5,085 bases of DNA from Planctomycetota bacterium (GTDB lineage Bacteria; Planctomycetota; UBA11346). Within the stretch, counting starts at the first letter, position 1. Every line of letters begins with the position of its first letter. Position numbers and translations under genes: made by a program. Below, piece after piece: positions 1 to 5,085 of this stretch. The notes under the pieces are model-generated. The model saw only the letters and a program-made list of their open reading frames with translations. It did no database searches and had not been told where the DNA came from. The stretch is from assembly GCA_947470885.1 (NCBI GenBank), contig CANIXE010000192.1:1-5085 (forward strand), given 5' to 3'.

Positions 1-789
1 CAGGGTCACCCCGGCCCAGCGGGTGGGCAGGTCGTCAATCCAGCCCAGGAACTTGACCCGGCGCAGACCCTCCGCCTGGGTCCGCAAGTCGGTTTCCAGT
101 TCGCCTTGGCCGGCGAGGTGCAGTTCCCCGGGAACGCCCCGGGCTTCGATCAGCCGCCAGGCTTCCAGCAGGTGACGGTGGCCTTTGTGCTCGGCGAAGG
201 CGGCGGCGCAGAGGACGATGGGGGCTGGTCCGACGTAGCGGTAGCCACCGGAACCGGTGCGGATGGTATTGGTCGGAGGGACCGCGATGGCGGGGGTGCC
301 GGTGGGGGGATCGATTCCGTCGGGGATCAACATCACCTGCCGGGCGGTCACCCCGCCGGCCATGAGGATCCGGGCCACGGCCTGGCTGATGGCGATGAAC
401 CGGGTCACCCGGGGACCGTATTTCCAGCGGGCCATCGCCCCGGTTTTCAGGGCGAAATCCAGACGTCGGGTCACCAACAGGGGCGCCTTAGTGCCCACCA
501 CCCCCAGCAAAGCGATACCGTGGGCCGCACTGGCGTGGGCGTGGATCAGGGCCCCGGCTACGGCGTGCTTGCGGATCACCGCGGCGGCCCGCAGTTGGAA
601 GGCGAAGCCCAGGGGGACGGTGAGGAACGGCAGGCCCTCGGCGGCCAGGCGTTCCGCCAGGGGTTCCCCGGCCCGGCAGAGCACGGTGGACGGGGCGCCG
701 GCGGCGACCAGACCCCGGTGGAGGAGGTACACCTGGTTCTGTCCGCCCCGCCAGCCCCGTTCCGTATCGACGTGAAGGATCGGCCGCAT
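1..789 (-). CDS. Glycosyltransferase family 4 protein, partial (C-terminus off the left edge)
   Basis: The open frame reads from ATG at 789 down to base 1 with no stop, giving 263 residues of a protein that is usually about 360-390. The N-terminus carries the GT4 acceptor-domain signature: a first beta strand (ILHVDTE, 4-10) and then WRGGQNQVYLL (13-23), the GG-Q loop typical of GT-B enzymes. Further GT4 landmarks are IHAHASAAHG (82-91), VTRRLDF (106-112), FIAISQAVARIL (131-142), IPDGID (155-160) at the domain boundary, and AFAEHKGHRHLLEAW (197-211), which opens the nucleotide-sugar-binding domain. The E-x7-E motif that would complete the donor site lies beyond the window. The start is well supported: GGAGG sits 8 nt upstream and the N-terminal strand begins at once. 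The enzyme probably adds one sugar to a lipid-linked glycan on the cytoplasmic face of the inner membrane. Donor and acceptor cannot be read from the sequence. It is transcribed divergently from the neighbouring fucosyltransferase-like gene. Confidence 0.9.
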   Translation of the reverse strand, partial: MRPILHVDTERGWRGGQNQVYLLHRGLVAAGAPSTVLCRAGEPLAERLAAEGLPFLTVPLGFAFQLRAAAVIRKHAVAGALIHAHASAAHGIALLGVVGTKAPLLVTRRLDFALKTGAMARWKYGPRVTRFIAISQAVARILMAGGVTARQVMLIPDGIDPPTGTPAIAVPPTNTIRTGSGGYRYVGPAPIVLCAAAFAEHKGHRHLLEAWRLIEARGVPGELHLAGQGELETDLRTQAEGLRRVKFLGWIDDLPTRWAGVTL

Positions 790-845
790 GGGGGCATCCT
801 CCGGGCGGCTGGCGCCGGCTCCAGAGGCTCATACCGTCCGGCCCC
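790..845. promoter_or_regulatory. Divergent intergenic gap between the left GT4 and the GT11-like gene
   Basis: These 56 bp separate two divergently oriented starts, so any local promoters for the two transcripts must lie here or extend into the opposing coding sequences. Apart from the Shine-Dalgarno of the minus gene, I could not find a convincing -35/-10 pair on either strand. No clear operator-like inverted repeat stands out, only a small GGCGCC core near 811-816. The regulatory role rests on gene orientation alone. Confidence 0.3.
798..802 (-). promoter_or_regulatory. Shine-Dalgarno site of the left GT4 gene
   Basis: The minus strand reads GGAGG here, 8 nt before the ATG at 789. This is a canonical core and spacing. 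Another ATG (795-797, minus) lies directly against the GGAGG and out of frame, too close to be served by it, so the site selects 789. It is the only good Shine-Dalgarno among the four starts seen in this window. Confidence 0.75.
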
Positions 846-1742
846 ATGCTTCGCCGCCTTGTTCTGACCCGCACCACCGGCCAGCTGGGAAACCGCCTGA
901 TGGTGGGGGCCCACGTCCTGGCCGCGGCGGCGGAGATCGGTGCGAACTGCCTGAATCCCGCGTTCCTGGAGTACAGCGACTGGTTCGAGGGCCCTCGGCG
1001 CAGCTTGGCCACCTGGGCACTGGGTTGTTCGAACGCGCGCACCTATGCCCTGGGCCAGCGCCGACTCACCTACGCGGCCACCAGGGTCGCCTGGGAGGCC
1101 AGCAAGGTGGTGGGACCCCTCAGCCTGGGGCGAATCGCCCGGGCCCGGGCTCGGAACCGGGATCCCCAGGACCTGCGGGCAGTGGTGGAACGGGCCCAGG
1201 CCGGGGGCGCGTCTACGTTGTTGCTCCAGGGCTACCACTTCCGCCATGCCCCCTGGGCCCAGCGCCACGCGGCCTTGCTCCGGGAGTTCTTCCTGCCCTG
1301 CGCCGAGCATCGCGGCCCCGCCGAAACGGTGGTGGCCGACCTGCGCCGAACCTGCGACGTGGTGGTGGCGGTGCACCTGCGCCACGGCGACTACAAGACC
1401 CACTTGGATGGCCGGTTTTTCTGGGAGGTCCCGGTCTACCGCAGATTCATCGAGCGGATCCGTGGCCTGTTGGCCCCGGCCCGGGTTGGCTTCCTGATCT
1501 GCTCCAACGCCCGGCATAGTCCCGATGATTTCGCCGGCCTGACTTGGAAGCCCGGCCCGGGGTCGGTGGCCGGCGACCTGTACGCCATGTCCCGGTGCGA
1601 CTTCGTGCTGGGCCCGCCCAGCTCGTTCAGTTCCTGGGCGGCGTTCCAGGGCGGGGCGAAGCTGCTACGGATCGCCAGCGCCGACCAGGCATTCACCCTC
1701 GACGACTTCGCGGTCCAGCACGCCCCCGAGACCCAGCATTGA
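846..1742 (+). CDS. GT11-like glycosyltransferase (alpha-1,2-fucosyltransferase-like)
   Basis: The 298-residue product has the GT11 order of motifs. TGQLGNRL (11-18) corresponds to the N-terminal G-x-GN loop, and NPAFLEYSDWFEG (37-49) follows. GYHFRH (129-134) sits where GT11 proteins have GY-Q-x-x-YF. HLRHGDY (177-183) matches the donor-binding HxRRGDY motif, and LICSN (217-221) forms a strand. DLYAMSRCDFVLGPPSSFSSWAAF (244-267) matches the C-terminal D-x-x-x-M-x-x-C ... SSFSWW block. GT11 enzymes transfer fucose from GDP-fucose, mostly in alpha-1,2 linkage, on the cytoplasmic side during O-antigen or capsule repeat assembly. That exact activity is inferred here, since related inverting enzymes can use other donors. 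The donor motif has His180 where the family usually has a second Arg. No Shine-Dalgarno precedes ATG 846, and no other ATG, GTG or TTG lies upstream in frame as far as I read. It is the first gene of the plus-strand operon, 2 nt ahead of the next start. Confidence 0.8.
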   Translation: MLRRLVLTRTTGQLGNRLMVGAHVLAAAAEIGANCLNPAFLEYSDWFEGPRRSLATWALGCSNARTYALGQRRLTYAATRVAWEASKVVGPLSLGRIARARARNRDPQDLRAVVERAQAGGASTLLLQGYHFRHAPWAQRHAALLREFFLPCAEHRGPAETVVADLRRTCDVVVAVHLRHGDYKTHLDGRFFWEVPVYRRFIERIRGLLAPARVGFLICSNARHSPDDFAGLTWKPGPGSVAGDLYAMSRCDFVLGPPSSFSSWAAFQGGAKLLRIASADQAFTLDDFAVQHAPETQH

Positions 1743-1744
1743 CC

Positions 1745-2524
1745 ATGGATGCCGTCGACGTCTTCATTCCCTACCACCGTAAGGATCGTCATGTGTTGGC
1801 CTATGCGGTGGCCAGTGCCTTCCGCCATCTGGTGCCCCGGCCGGCCCGGGTGGTGTGCGTCGGCGGCGACCTGCCCCCGGAGATCTTGGCCGGGATCGCC
1901 GCCGCCGGTGGGGAACGGATCGACGAATGCAGCCTGGCGGAGATCCCCCACCGCAGCGCGATGGCGGAGATTTCCGTCCGGGGCGAGGTGCGGACGGGGT
2001 GGTACTACCAGCAGTTCCTGAAGTGGGGTTTCCGCAAACTGGCCAAGACCAAGGCCTATGTGGTCCTGGATGCGGATTCCATCCTGGTGGCGCCCCTGGT
2101 GCTGTGGGCGGACGGGAAGTACGTCATCGACCGCACCATCGAACATCATCCGCCGTACTTCGCCACCTTCCGGGCCCTGCTGGGCTGGCGGCCGGCGCCG
2201 GCAGATTCGTTCATCATCAATTATCAGATCATCGATGTCGCCTTGTTGAACGCCCTGATCCATGAGATCGAGGCCCGGGCCGAGGGTCAGGTCTGGCACC
2301 AGCGGATCCTCGGGGTGATCGACCGCACCGAGGCCAGTGCGTTCTCAGAATTTGAGACCTACGGCTACTGGTTGGCGGATCGCCATCCCGGGATCTTCAT
2401 CAGCCGTCCCGGGCGCAACCACAACACGAAGGTGAAGTACCTGCCCCTCCGCTGGTGGATCAATCTGCGGGCCCGGTTCCGGGGGTGCACCACGGTTTCC
2501 TACCACCAGTTTCGTCGGGATTGA
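1745..2524 (+). CDS. DUF6492-like putative glycosyltransferase
   Basis: The product is 259 residues, starting at an ATG 2 nt after the stop of the preceding gene. The frame stays open upstream to about 1544, but that stretch only overlaps the GT11-like gene, and MDAVDVFIPYHRKD is a natural first beta strand. It resembles the DUF6492 family and the GT-A nucleotide-diphospho-sugar transferases. The shared features are DVFIPYHRKD (5-14), a GWYYQQFLK block (85-93), a buried strand ending in a D-x-D motif (YVVLDAD, 105-111; D109 and D111 would bind the metal and sugar nucleotide), SFIINYQIID (155-164), and SEFETYGYWL (201-210). No signal peptide or membrane segment is visible, so it should be cytosolic or peripheral. 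The C-terminus is basic, which could favour membrane contact. No Shine-Dalgarno is seen, so translational coupling to the upstream gene is likely. Donor, acceptor and linkage are unknown. The family call is from memory of its motifs, not a search. Confidence 0.75.
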   Translation: MDAVDVFIPYHRKDRHVLAYAVASAFRHLVPRPARVVCVGGDLPPEILAGIAAAGGERIDECSLAEIPHRSAMAEISVRGEVRTGWYYQQFLKWGFRKLAKTKAYVVLDADSILVAPLVLWADGKYVIDRTIEHHPPYFATFRALLGWRPAPADSFIINYQIIDVALLNALIHEIEARAEGQVWHQRILGVIDRTEASAFSEFETYGYWLADRHPGIFISRPGRNHNTKVKYLPLRWWINLRARFRGCTTVSYHQFRRD

Positions 2525-2528
2525 AGGG

Positions 2529-3746
2529 ATGGTGCCGTCCCACAATTCCTGGGCGAAGCTCGGTGAGGCTCTGTGCATTGCCGGAGCGGCGGCGATCCTC
2601 CTGGGGTCTGGTCCGTCCAGTGGTTCGGTGCGCGCGGGGCTGCTCCTGGGGGTGGCGGGGATCCTGTGCACCTGGTCCACCGCCCGCCACCTTCCGGGGA
2701 TCGGCATAGCCCTGGCCCTGGTGGCCTGGACCCTGGGGAGCATCGCCTGGCTTCACGCCAACGTTCCCACTGCCGAGGTCTCCTCGCCCCTGATTCTGCT
2801 GATCCCCTGTGCCGTCTACATTGGGATTATCGCTTGGCGTAGTCTGGTGGCGGGCCTTTGGCTTGACCGCACCGCCCTGCTGATGCTGGTGGCGACCCTG
2901 GGGCTGATGGCGGTGCAGCTGGCGGTGGGCTGGAATCGGGACGATGGCACCCGTTGGCATGTCGACCCCGCCGGCCAGCGCTGGGGCAAGGCCACGGGGT
3001 GCTTCCACAATCACATCGAGGCGGGTCTGCTGCTGTCGTCCCTGTCCTTCCTGGCCCTCACCCCCCGGGGACGGGGGGCGGTGGGCCGGATCGGCTCGTG
3101 GATCCTTCCGGTGCTGGGATTCGTCGGGGTGGTCTTCACCTCCAGCCGAACCACCTTCGCCGCCTTCGGCGCCGGAGTATTTACTTTTTATGGCATCCGC
3201 TCCTGGCGGACCTTCGGGATCATTTGCGTCCTGCTGGCCAGTCTGCTGGGCGTCCACTATGTCCACCAACGGATCACCAGGCCGGAGGTTATTACCAATT
3301 CCCTGAAATTTCAGGATGGTCGCTGGCCCCTGTGGACGACCGAGTTGGACATGATCCGTCAGGCCCCATGGTTCGGGGCGGGGGGGGCGAAGCAGTTTAA
3401 GGCTATCTCCAAGGAGCAGTTCCCGGTGTCGTGTCCAGGCCAGAACCCGGAATTTCCCGAGGGCATTCCCAACGCCCACAATGCCTTCTTGGGCTATGCT
3501 TCGTATTTCGGCGTGCCGGCCCTGGGCCTTTGGCTGATTTGGCTGGGAGTCTTGGCTGTGGCCTTGGTCCGCCGCCTGGCCCTGGACCGGGAGAACGCAT
3601 ACGCCGGGCTGGCTCTGCTGGCGACCTTCCTGGTGGGGGGGATGGGGGACATGCTGCCGATTTCCCTGGGGGCAACGGCGGCGACTTATTTGTTGCTGGG
3701 ATCCTGCCTGGCTAGGCGGGATCAGCCCCCCAGCACGCTGCGGTAG
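2529..3746 (+). CDS. O-antigen ligase/polymerase family membrane protein (WaaL/Wzy-like)
   Basis: The 405-residue product is very hydrophobic, with about 11-12 predicted membrane segments (roughly 12-28, 36-50, 56-76, 85-102, 114-133, 163-178, 188-204, 206-221, 227-245, 323-348, 357-371, 376-393). A large loop at about 246-320 lies before the last segments, as expected of the Wzy_C/O-antigen ligase fold. Characteristic blocks are ATGCFHNHIEAGLLL (155-169), TSSRTTFAAF (204-213), GRWPLWTTELDMIRQAPWFGAG (264-285) and NAHNAFLGYASYFG (315-328). His317 in the HN-x-x-L motif and the arginines at 207 and 265 are candidates for the essential ligase residues. Such proteins polymerise glycan repeats or move undecaprenyl-linked glycan to an acceptor in the periplasm. 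Sequence alone does not separate ligase from polymerase. The gene starts 4 nt after the preceding stop. AAGGG abuts the ATG too closely for a normal Shine-Dalgarno, so coupling or a start at GTG 2532 is possible. Its 3' end overlaps the opposing GT4 gene by 25 bp. Confidence 0.85.
   Translation: MVPSHNSWAKLGEALCIAGAAAILLGSGPSSGSVRAGLLLGVAGILCTWSTARHLPGIGIALALVAWTLGSIAWLHANVPTAEVSSPLILLIPCAVYIGIIAWRSLVAGLWLDRTALLMLVATLGLMAVQLAVGWNRDDGTRWHVDPAGQRWGKATGCFHNHIEAGLLLSSLSFLALTPRGRGAVGRIGSWILPVLGFVGVVFTSSRTTFAAFGAGVFTFYGIRSWRTFGIICVLLASLLGVHYVHQRITRPEVITNSLKFQDGRWPLWTTELDMIRQAPWFGAGGAKQFKAISKEQFPVSCPGQNPEFPEGIPNAHNAFLGYASYFGVPALGLWLIWLGVLAVALVRRLALDRENAYAGLALLATFLVGGMGDMLPISLGATAATYLLLGSCLARRDQPPSTLR
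3700..3723. terminator. Hairpin at the convergent junction, candidate transcription terminator
   Basis: GATCCTGCCT (3700-3709) and AGGCGGGATC (3714-3723) form a 10-bp stem around a GGCT loop. In plus-strand RNA the single non-Watson-Crick position is a G-U wobble; in minus-strand RNA it is a C-A mismatch. The stem ends within the stop codon of the minus-strand GT4 gene, the expected place for a terminator of that transcript. It lies inside the last codons of the plus-strand ligase gene. No U-tract follows on either strand, so it could be a U-less terminator, a 3'-end stabiliser, or chance. Confidence 0.35.
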
Positions 3747-4804
3747 AATGCCAGGGTTTCCCGGGCGCAGCGTTCCCAGGTGAAGCGCTGGCCGTGGGCG
3801 ATGAGGGACGCCCGGAGCTCCGGGGTGGTCACCTGGGCCAGGAGGCGGGTGATGCCCCCGGCGATGCTGTCGATGGCTTCTGGATCCACTTGGGGCGATG
3901 CGGGGTGGGCCAGCTCCACCAGGCTGGAAGTGGCGGCCACCACCACCGGGGCACCACAGCGGTAGGCTTCCACCAGGGGCAGGCCAAAACCTTCGAACAA
4001 GGGTACGAACAGTACCCCCCGGGCCCCGGAGATCAGCGCCACCAGGTCCGGGTCCCCCAGGTAGTCGAGGCAGATCAGGCGGTGATCGGCGATGTTCAGC
4101 CGCCGGGCTAGGGCGCGGATGTCGGCGGTGCGCTGGGCATCGGTGTTGCCCGCCAGGACCAGGGGCGGGGTGGATTCCGGGGGCAGGGTGGCGTAGGCGG
4201 CGATCATCCGGGGGATGTTCTTCCGCTCGTGGAAATGGCCAACATAGAGCAGGTAATCAGCGATCCCGCCCAACAGGTCCCGGCGCATCCGGGCGATGTC
4301 AGGATCCGCGGCCCGGGTGAACACCGGCGAGGCTCCATGGTGGATCACCGTGCTGGGGCCGGTGACCTGGGGGAAGATCCGCCGCAGGTCCCGCTGGGTG
4401 TGGGCACTGACGCAGATGGTGGCGTCGGCGCTGGCCAGCAGCCCGCACAGGCGCTCCCAAGATCGGGTGTGCCCGGGCAGATCGCCCCGGGCCACCTGGG
4501 CATGCTCCCACAAGTCGTGGACAGTGACGATCCGTTTGGGCCGCCCCGGGACCGCCATGTCCCGGTCCGAGGTCAGATGGAGGATATCGTAGTGTTTCAA
4601 CGGCCAGACCGGCGGCGCCGACCAGGTGGGCCAGGCCAGGCCGTTGCGCCGGATGCGCAGGATTTTGCCGATCCGGCTCAGGGGCAGCACCTGGTCCGTC
4701 CCCGGTTCCAGGGCCGTCAGGCAGCGGCCCAGCTCACCGGCGTAGCGGCCCACCCCGGACAGGCGGTGGGCCAGCAGCTCTTGGGATTCTAGGGCGATCC
4801 GCAT
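3722..4804 (-). CDS. Glycosyltransferase family 4 protein
   Basis: This complete 360-residue protein has the normal length for a GT4 retaining enzyme. The N-terminus MRIALESQELLAHRLSGVGR contains the (S/T)GVGRY loop that binds acceptor or phosphate. VHDLWE (95-100), CVSAHTQRDL (131-140) and IHHGASPVF (154-162) mark the end of the first domain. The donor domain has YVGHFHERKNIPRMIAAY (187-204) and LVLAGN (215-220). FEGFGLPLVEA (270-280) carries the E-x7-E motif (E271, E279) that contacts the nucleotide-sugar. FTWERCARETLAFYR (341-355) closes the usual C-terminal helix. The pattern resembles mannosyl- or rhamnosyltransferases of O-antigen clusters, but the sugar is not readable. It should act on the cytoplasmic face of the inner membrane. 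The ATG at 4804 fits the first beta strand, though no Shine-Dalgarno is evident. It lies 26 nt after the ArnA-like gene on the same strand, so co-transcription is likely. Its stop lies inside the last codons of the opposing ligase gene. Confidence 0.93.
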   Translation of the reverse strand: MRIALESQELLAHRLSGVGRYAGELGRCLTALEPGTDQVLPLSRIGKILRIRRNGLAWPTWSAPPVWPLKHYDILHLTSDRDMAVPGRPKRIVTVHDLWEHAQVARGDLPGHTRSWERLCGLLASADATICVSAHTQRDLRRIFPQVTGPSTVIHHGASPVFTRAADPDIARMRRDLLGGIADYLLYVGHFHERKNIPRMIAAYATLPPESTPPLVLAGNTDAQRTADIRALARRLNIADHRLICLDYLGDPDLVALISGARGVLFVPLFEGFGLPLVEAYRCGAPVVVAATSSLVELAHPASPQVDPEAIDSIAGGITRLLAQVTTPELRASLIAHGQRFTWERCARETLAFYRSVLGG

Positions 4805-4830
4805 GGCCGGTGAGATTCAGGCCGGACGGA

Positions 4831-5085
4831 TCACTTCCCGGAGGTGCGGACGTAGAAGTCGTACACCGAGCGTTCCCGGGTGTAGAACTCGTTGACGTAG
4901 TAGCTCACAGTGCGCTTGATCAGTTCTTCGGTGGCGACGGTGGGGGCCCAGCCCAGGTCCTTGGTCAGGTTGGCGATGGCCGGTTTGCGCCGGTTCATGT
5001 CCTGGTAGCCGGCGCCGTAGTACTGGCTGCTGGTGACGTCCACCAGGCGGGCCTTGTCCGCGGCGGCCCGGGCTTCCGGGTGCTC
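4831..5085 (-). CDS. NAD-dependent epimerase/dehydratase, ArnA-dehydrogenase-like, partial (C-terminus only)
   Basis: Eighty-four residues and a TGA stop are visible; the frame stays open to the right edge, so the Rossmann core, the YxxxK catalytic pair and the start are outside the window. SSQYYGAGYQDMNRRKPAI followed by LGWAPTVATEELIKRTVSYYV closely parallels the end of the ArnA dehydrogenase domain (SS-YYG-GYQDV--RKPSI ... LDW-P ... ET-D-FL). In ArnA this domain oxidatively decarboxylates UDP-glucuronate to the UDP-4-keto-pentose. Here it may supply UDP-xylose, UDP-Ara4N precursors or another pentose donor to the neighbouring glycosyltransferases; the product is inferred. A GTG at 5041-5043 could be mistaken for a start, but the conserved family sequence and the open frame beyond it show it is internal. 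The last 18 or so residues are a family-variable tail. Another extended short-chain epimerase, such as a UDP-sugar 4-epimerase, is possible. The GT4 gene follows 26 nt downstream. Confidence 0.8.
   Translation of the reverse strand, partial: EHPEARAAADKARLVDVTSSQYYGAGYQDMNRRKPAIANLTKDLGWAPTVATEELIKRTVSYYVNEFYTRERSVYDFYVRTSGK

Noticed and set aside
106..867. A 253-codon plus-strand open frame over the left GT4 gene
   Set aside because: It is Gly/Asp-rich low complexity, and the opposite strand carries a clear GT4 sequence with a good Shine-Dalgarno.
576..1517. A 313-codon open frame on the minus strand opposite the GT11-like gene
   Set aside because: It is a low-complexity product rich in Gly, Pro, Gln and Arg with no recognisable motif, and it overlaps two genes with clear family motifs. 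Long antisense frames are expected in GC-rich DNA.
1544..1744. N-terminal extension of the DUF6492-like gene
   Set aside because: The frame is open but the extra residues are Arg/Gly/Pro-rich shadow sequence of the GT11-like gene. ATG 1745 directly precedes the conserved first strand.
2341..2359. Short inverted repeat TCTCA...TGAGA in the DUF6492-like gene
   Set aside because: Only 5-bp arms with a 5-nt centre inside coding sequence; well within chance.
2460..3479. A 339-codon open frame on the minus strand opposite the ligase gene
   Set aside because: The product is Gly-, Gln-, His- and Pro-rich without hydrophobic core segments. It mirrors the GC-biased third positions of the real gene.
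4805..4830. Possible regulatory site between the ArnA-like and GT4 genes
   Set aside because: Only 26 bp with a repeated GGCCGG and no stem, promoter or Shine-Dalgarno I could defend; it looks like a plain intra-operon gap.
1..5085. CRISPR array, tRNA, insertion sequence or attachment site
   Set aside because: No spaced direct repeats, tRNA-like cloverleaf, transposase motifs or flanking inverted repeats were seen, and almost all bases are accounted for by six coding regions.

Overview
The window is a stretch of a surface-polysaccharide (O-antigen, capsule or exopolysaccharide) biosynthesis locus from a bacterium with GC-rich DNA, roughly two thirds G+C by eye. A WaaL/Wzy-type membrane protein and an ArnA-like nucleotide-sugar dehydrogenase point to a Gram-negative envelope. 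The phylum cannot be fixed from this sequence. Only one of the starts visible here has a good Shine-Dalgarno sequence, and the fucosyltransferase-like protein resembles a type I associate with Verrucomicrobia, Planctomycetes and cyanobacteria. Both are weak hints.

Layout, left to right. (1) 1-789, minus strand: N-terminal two thirds of a family-4 (GT-B) glycosyltransferase, cut by the left window edge. (2) 790-845: a 56-bp divergent gap. (3) 846-3746, plus strand: a tightly packed three-gene operon with gaps of 2 and 4 nt. It encodes a GT11-like (alpha-1,2-fucosyltransferase-like) enzyme, a DUF6492-like putative glycosyltransferase, and an O-antigen ligase/polymerase-like membrane protein. 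(4) 3722-4804, minus strand: a complete family-4 glycosyltransferase whose 3' end overlaps the 3' end of the ligase gene by 25 bp, with a strong hairpin at the junction. (5) 4831-5085, minus strand: the C-terminal end of an NAD-dependent epimerase/dehydratase of the ArnA-dehydrogenase type, cut by the right edge and probably co-transcribed with gene 4.

A plausible joint role (inference) is that the dehydrogenase/epimerase makes an activated sugar, probably pentose-derived from UDP-glucuronate. Up to four glycosyltransferases, two GT4, one GT11-like and one DUF6492-like, build a glycan repeat on the cytoplasmic face. The membrane protein then polymerises it or transfers it to an acceptor on the periplasmic face. 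Coding density is about 98%. I see no RNA gene, CRISPR array, insertion sequence or attachment site.

I found no clear sign of an undescribed system. The points most worth a second look are the inverted three-gene cassette, the uncharacterised DUF6492-like enzyme, the altered donor-site motif in the GT11-like enzyme, the overlapping convergent junction with its hairpin, and a G8 tract in the ligase gene.
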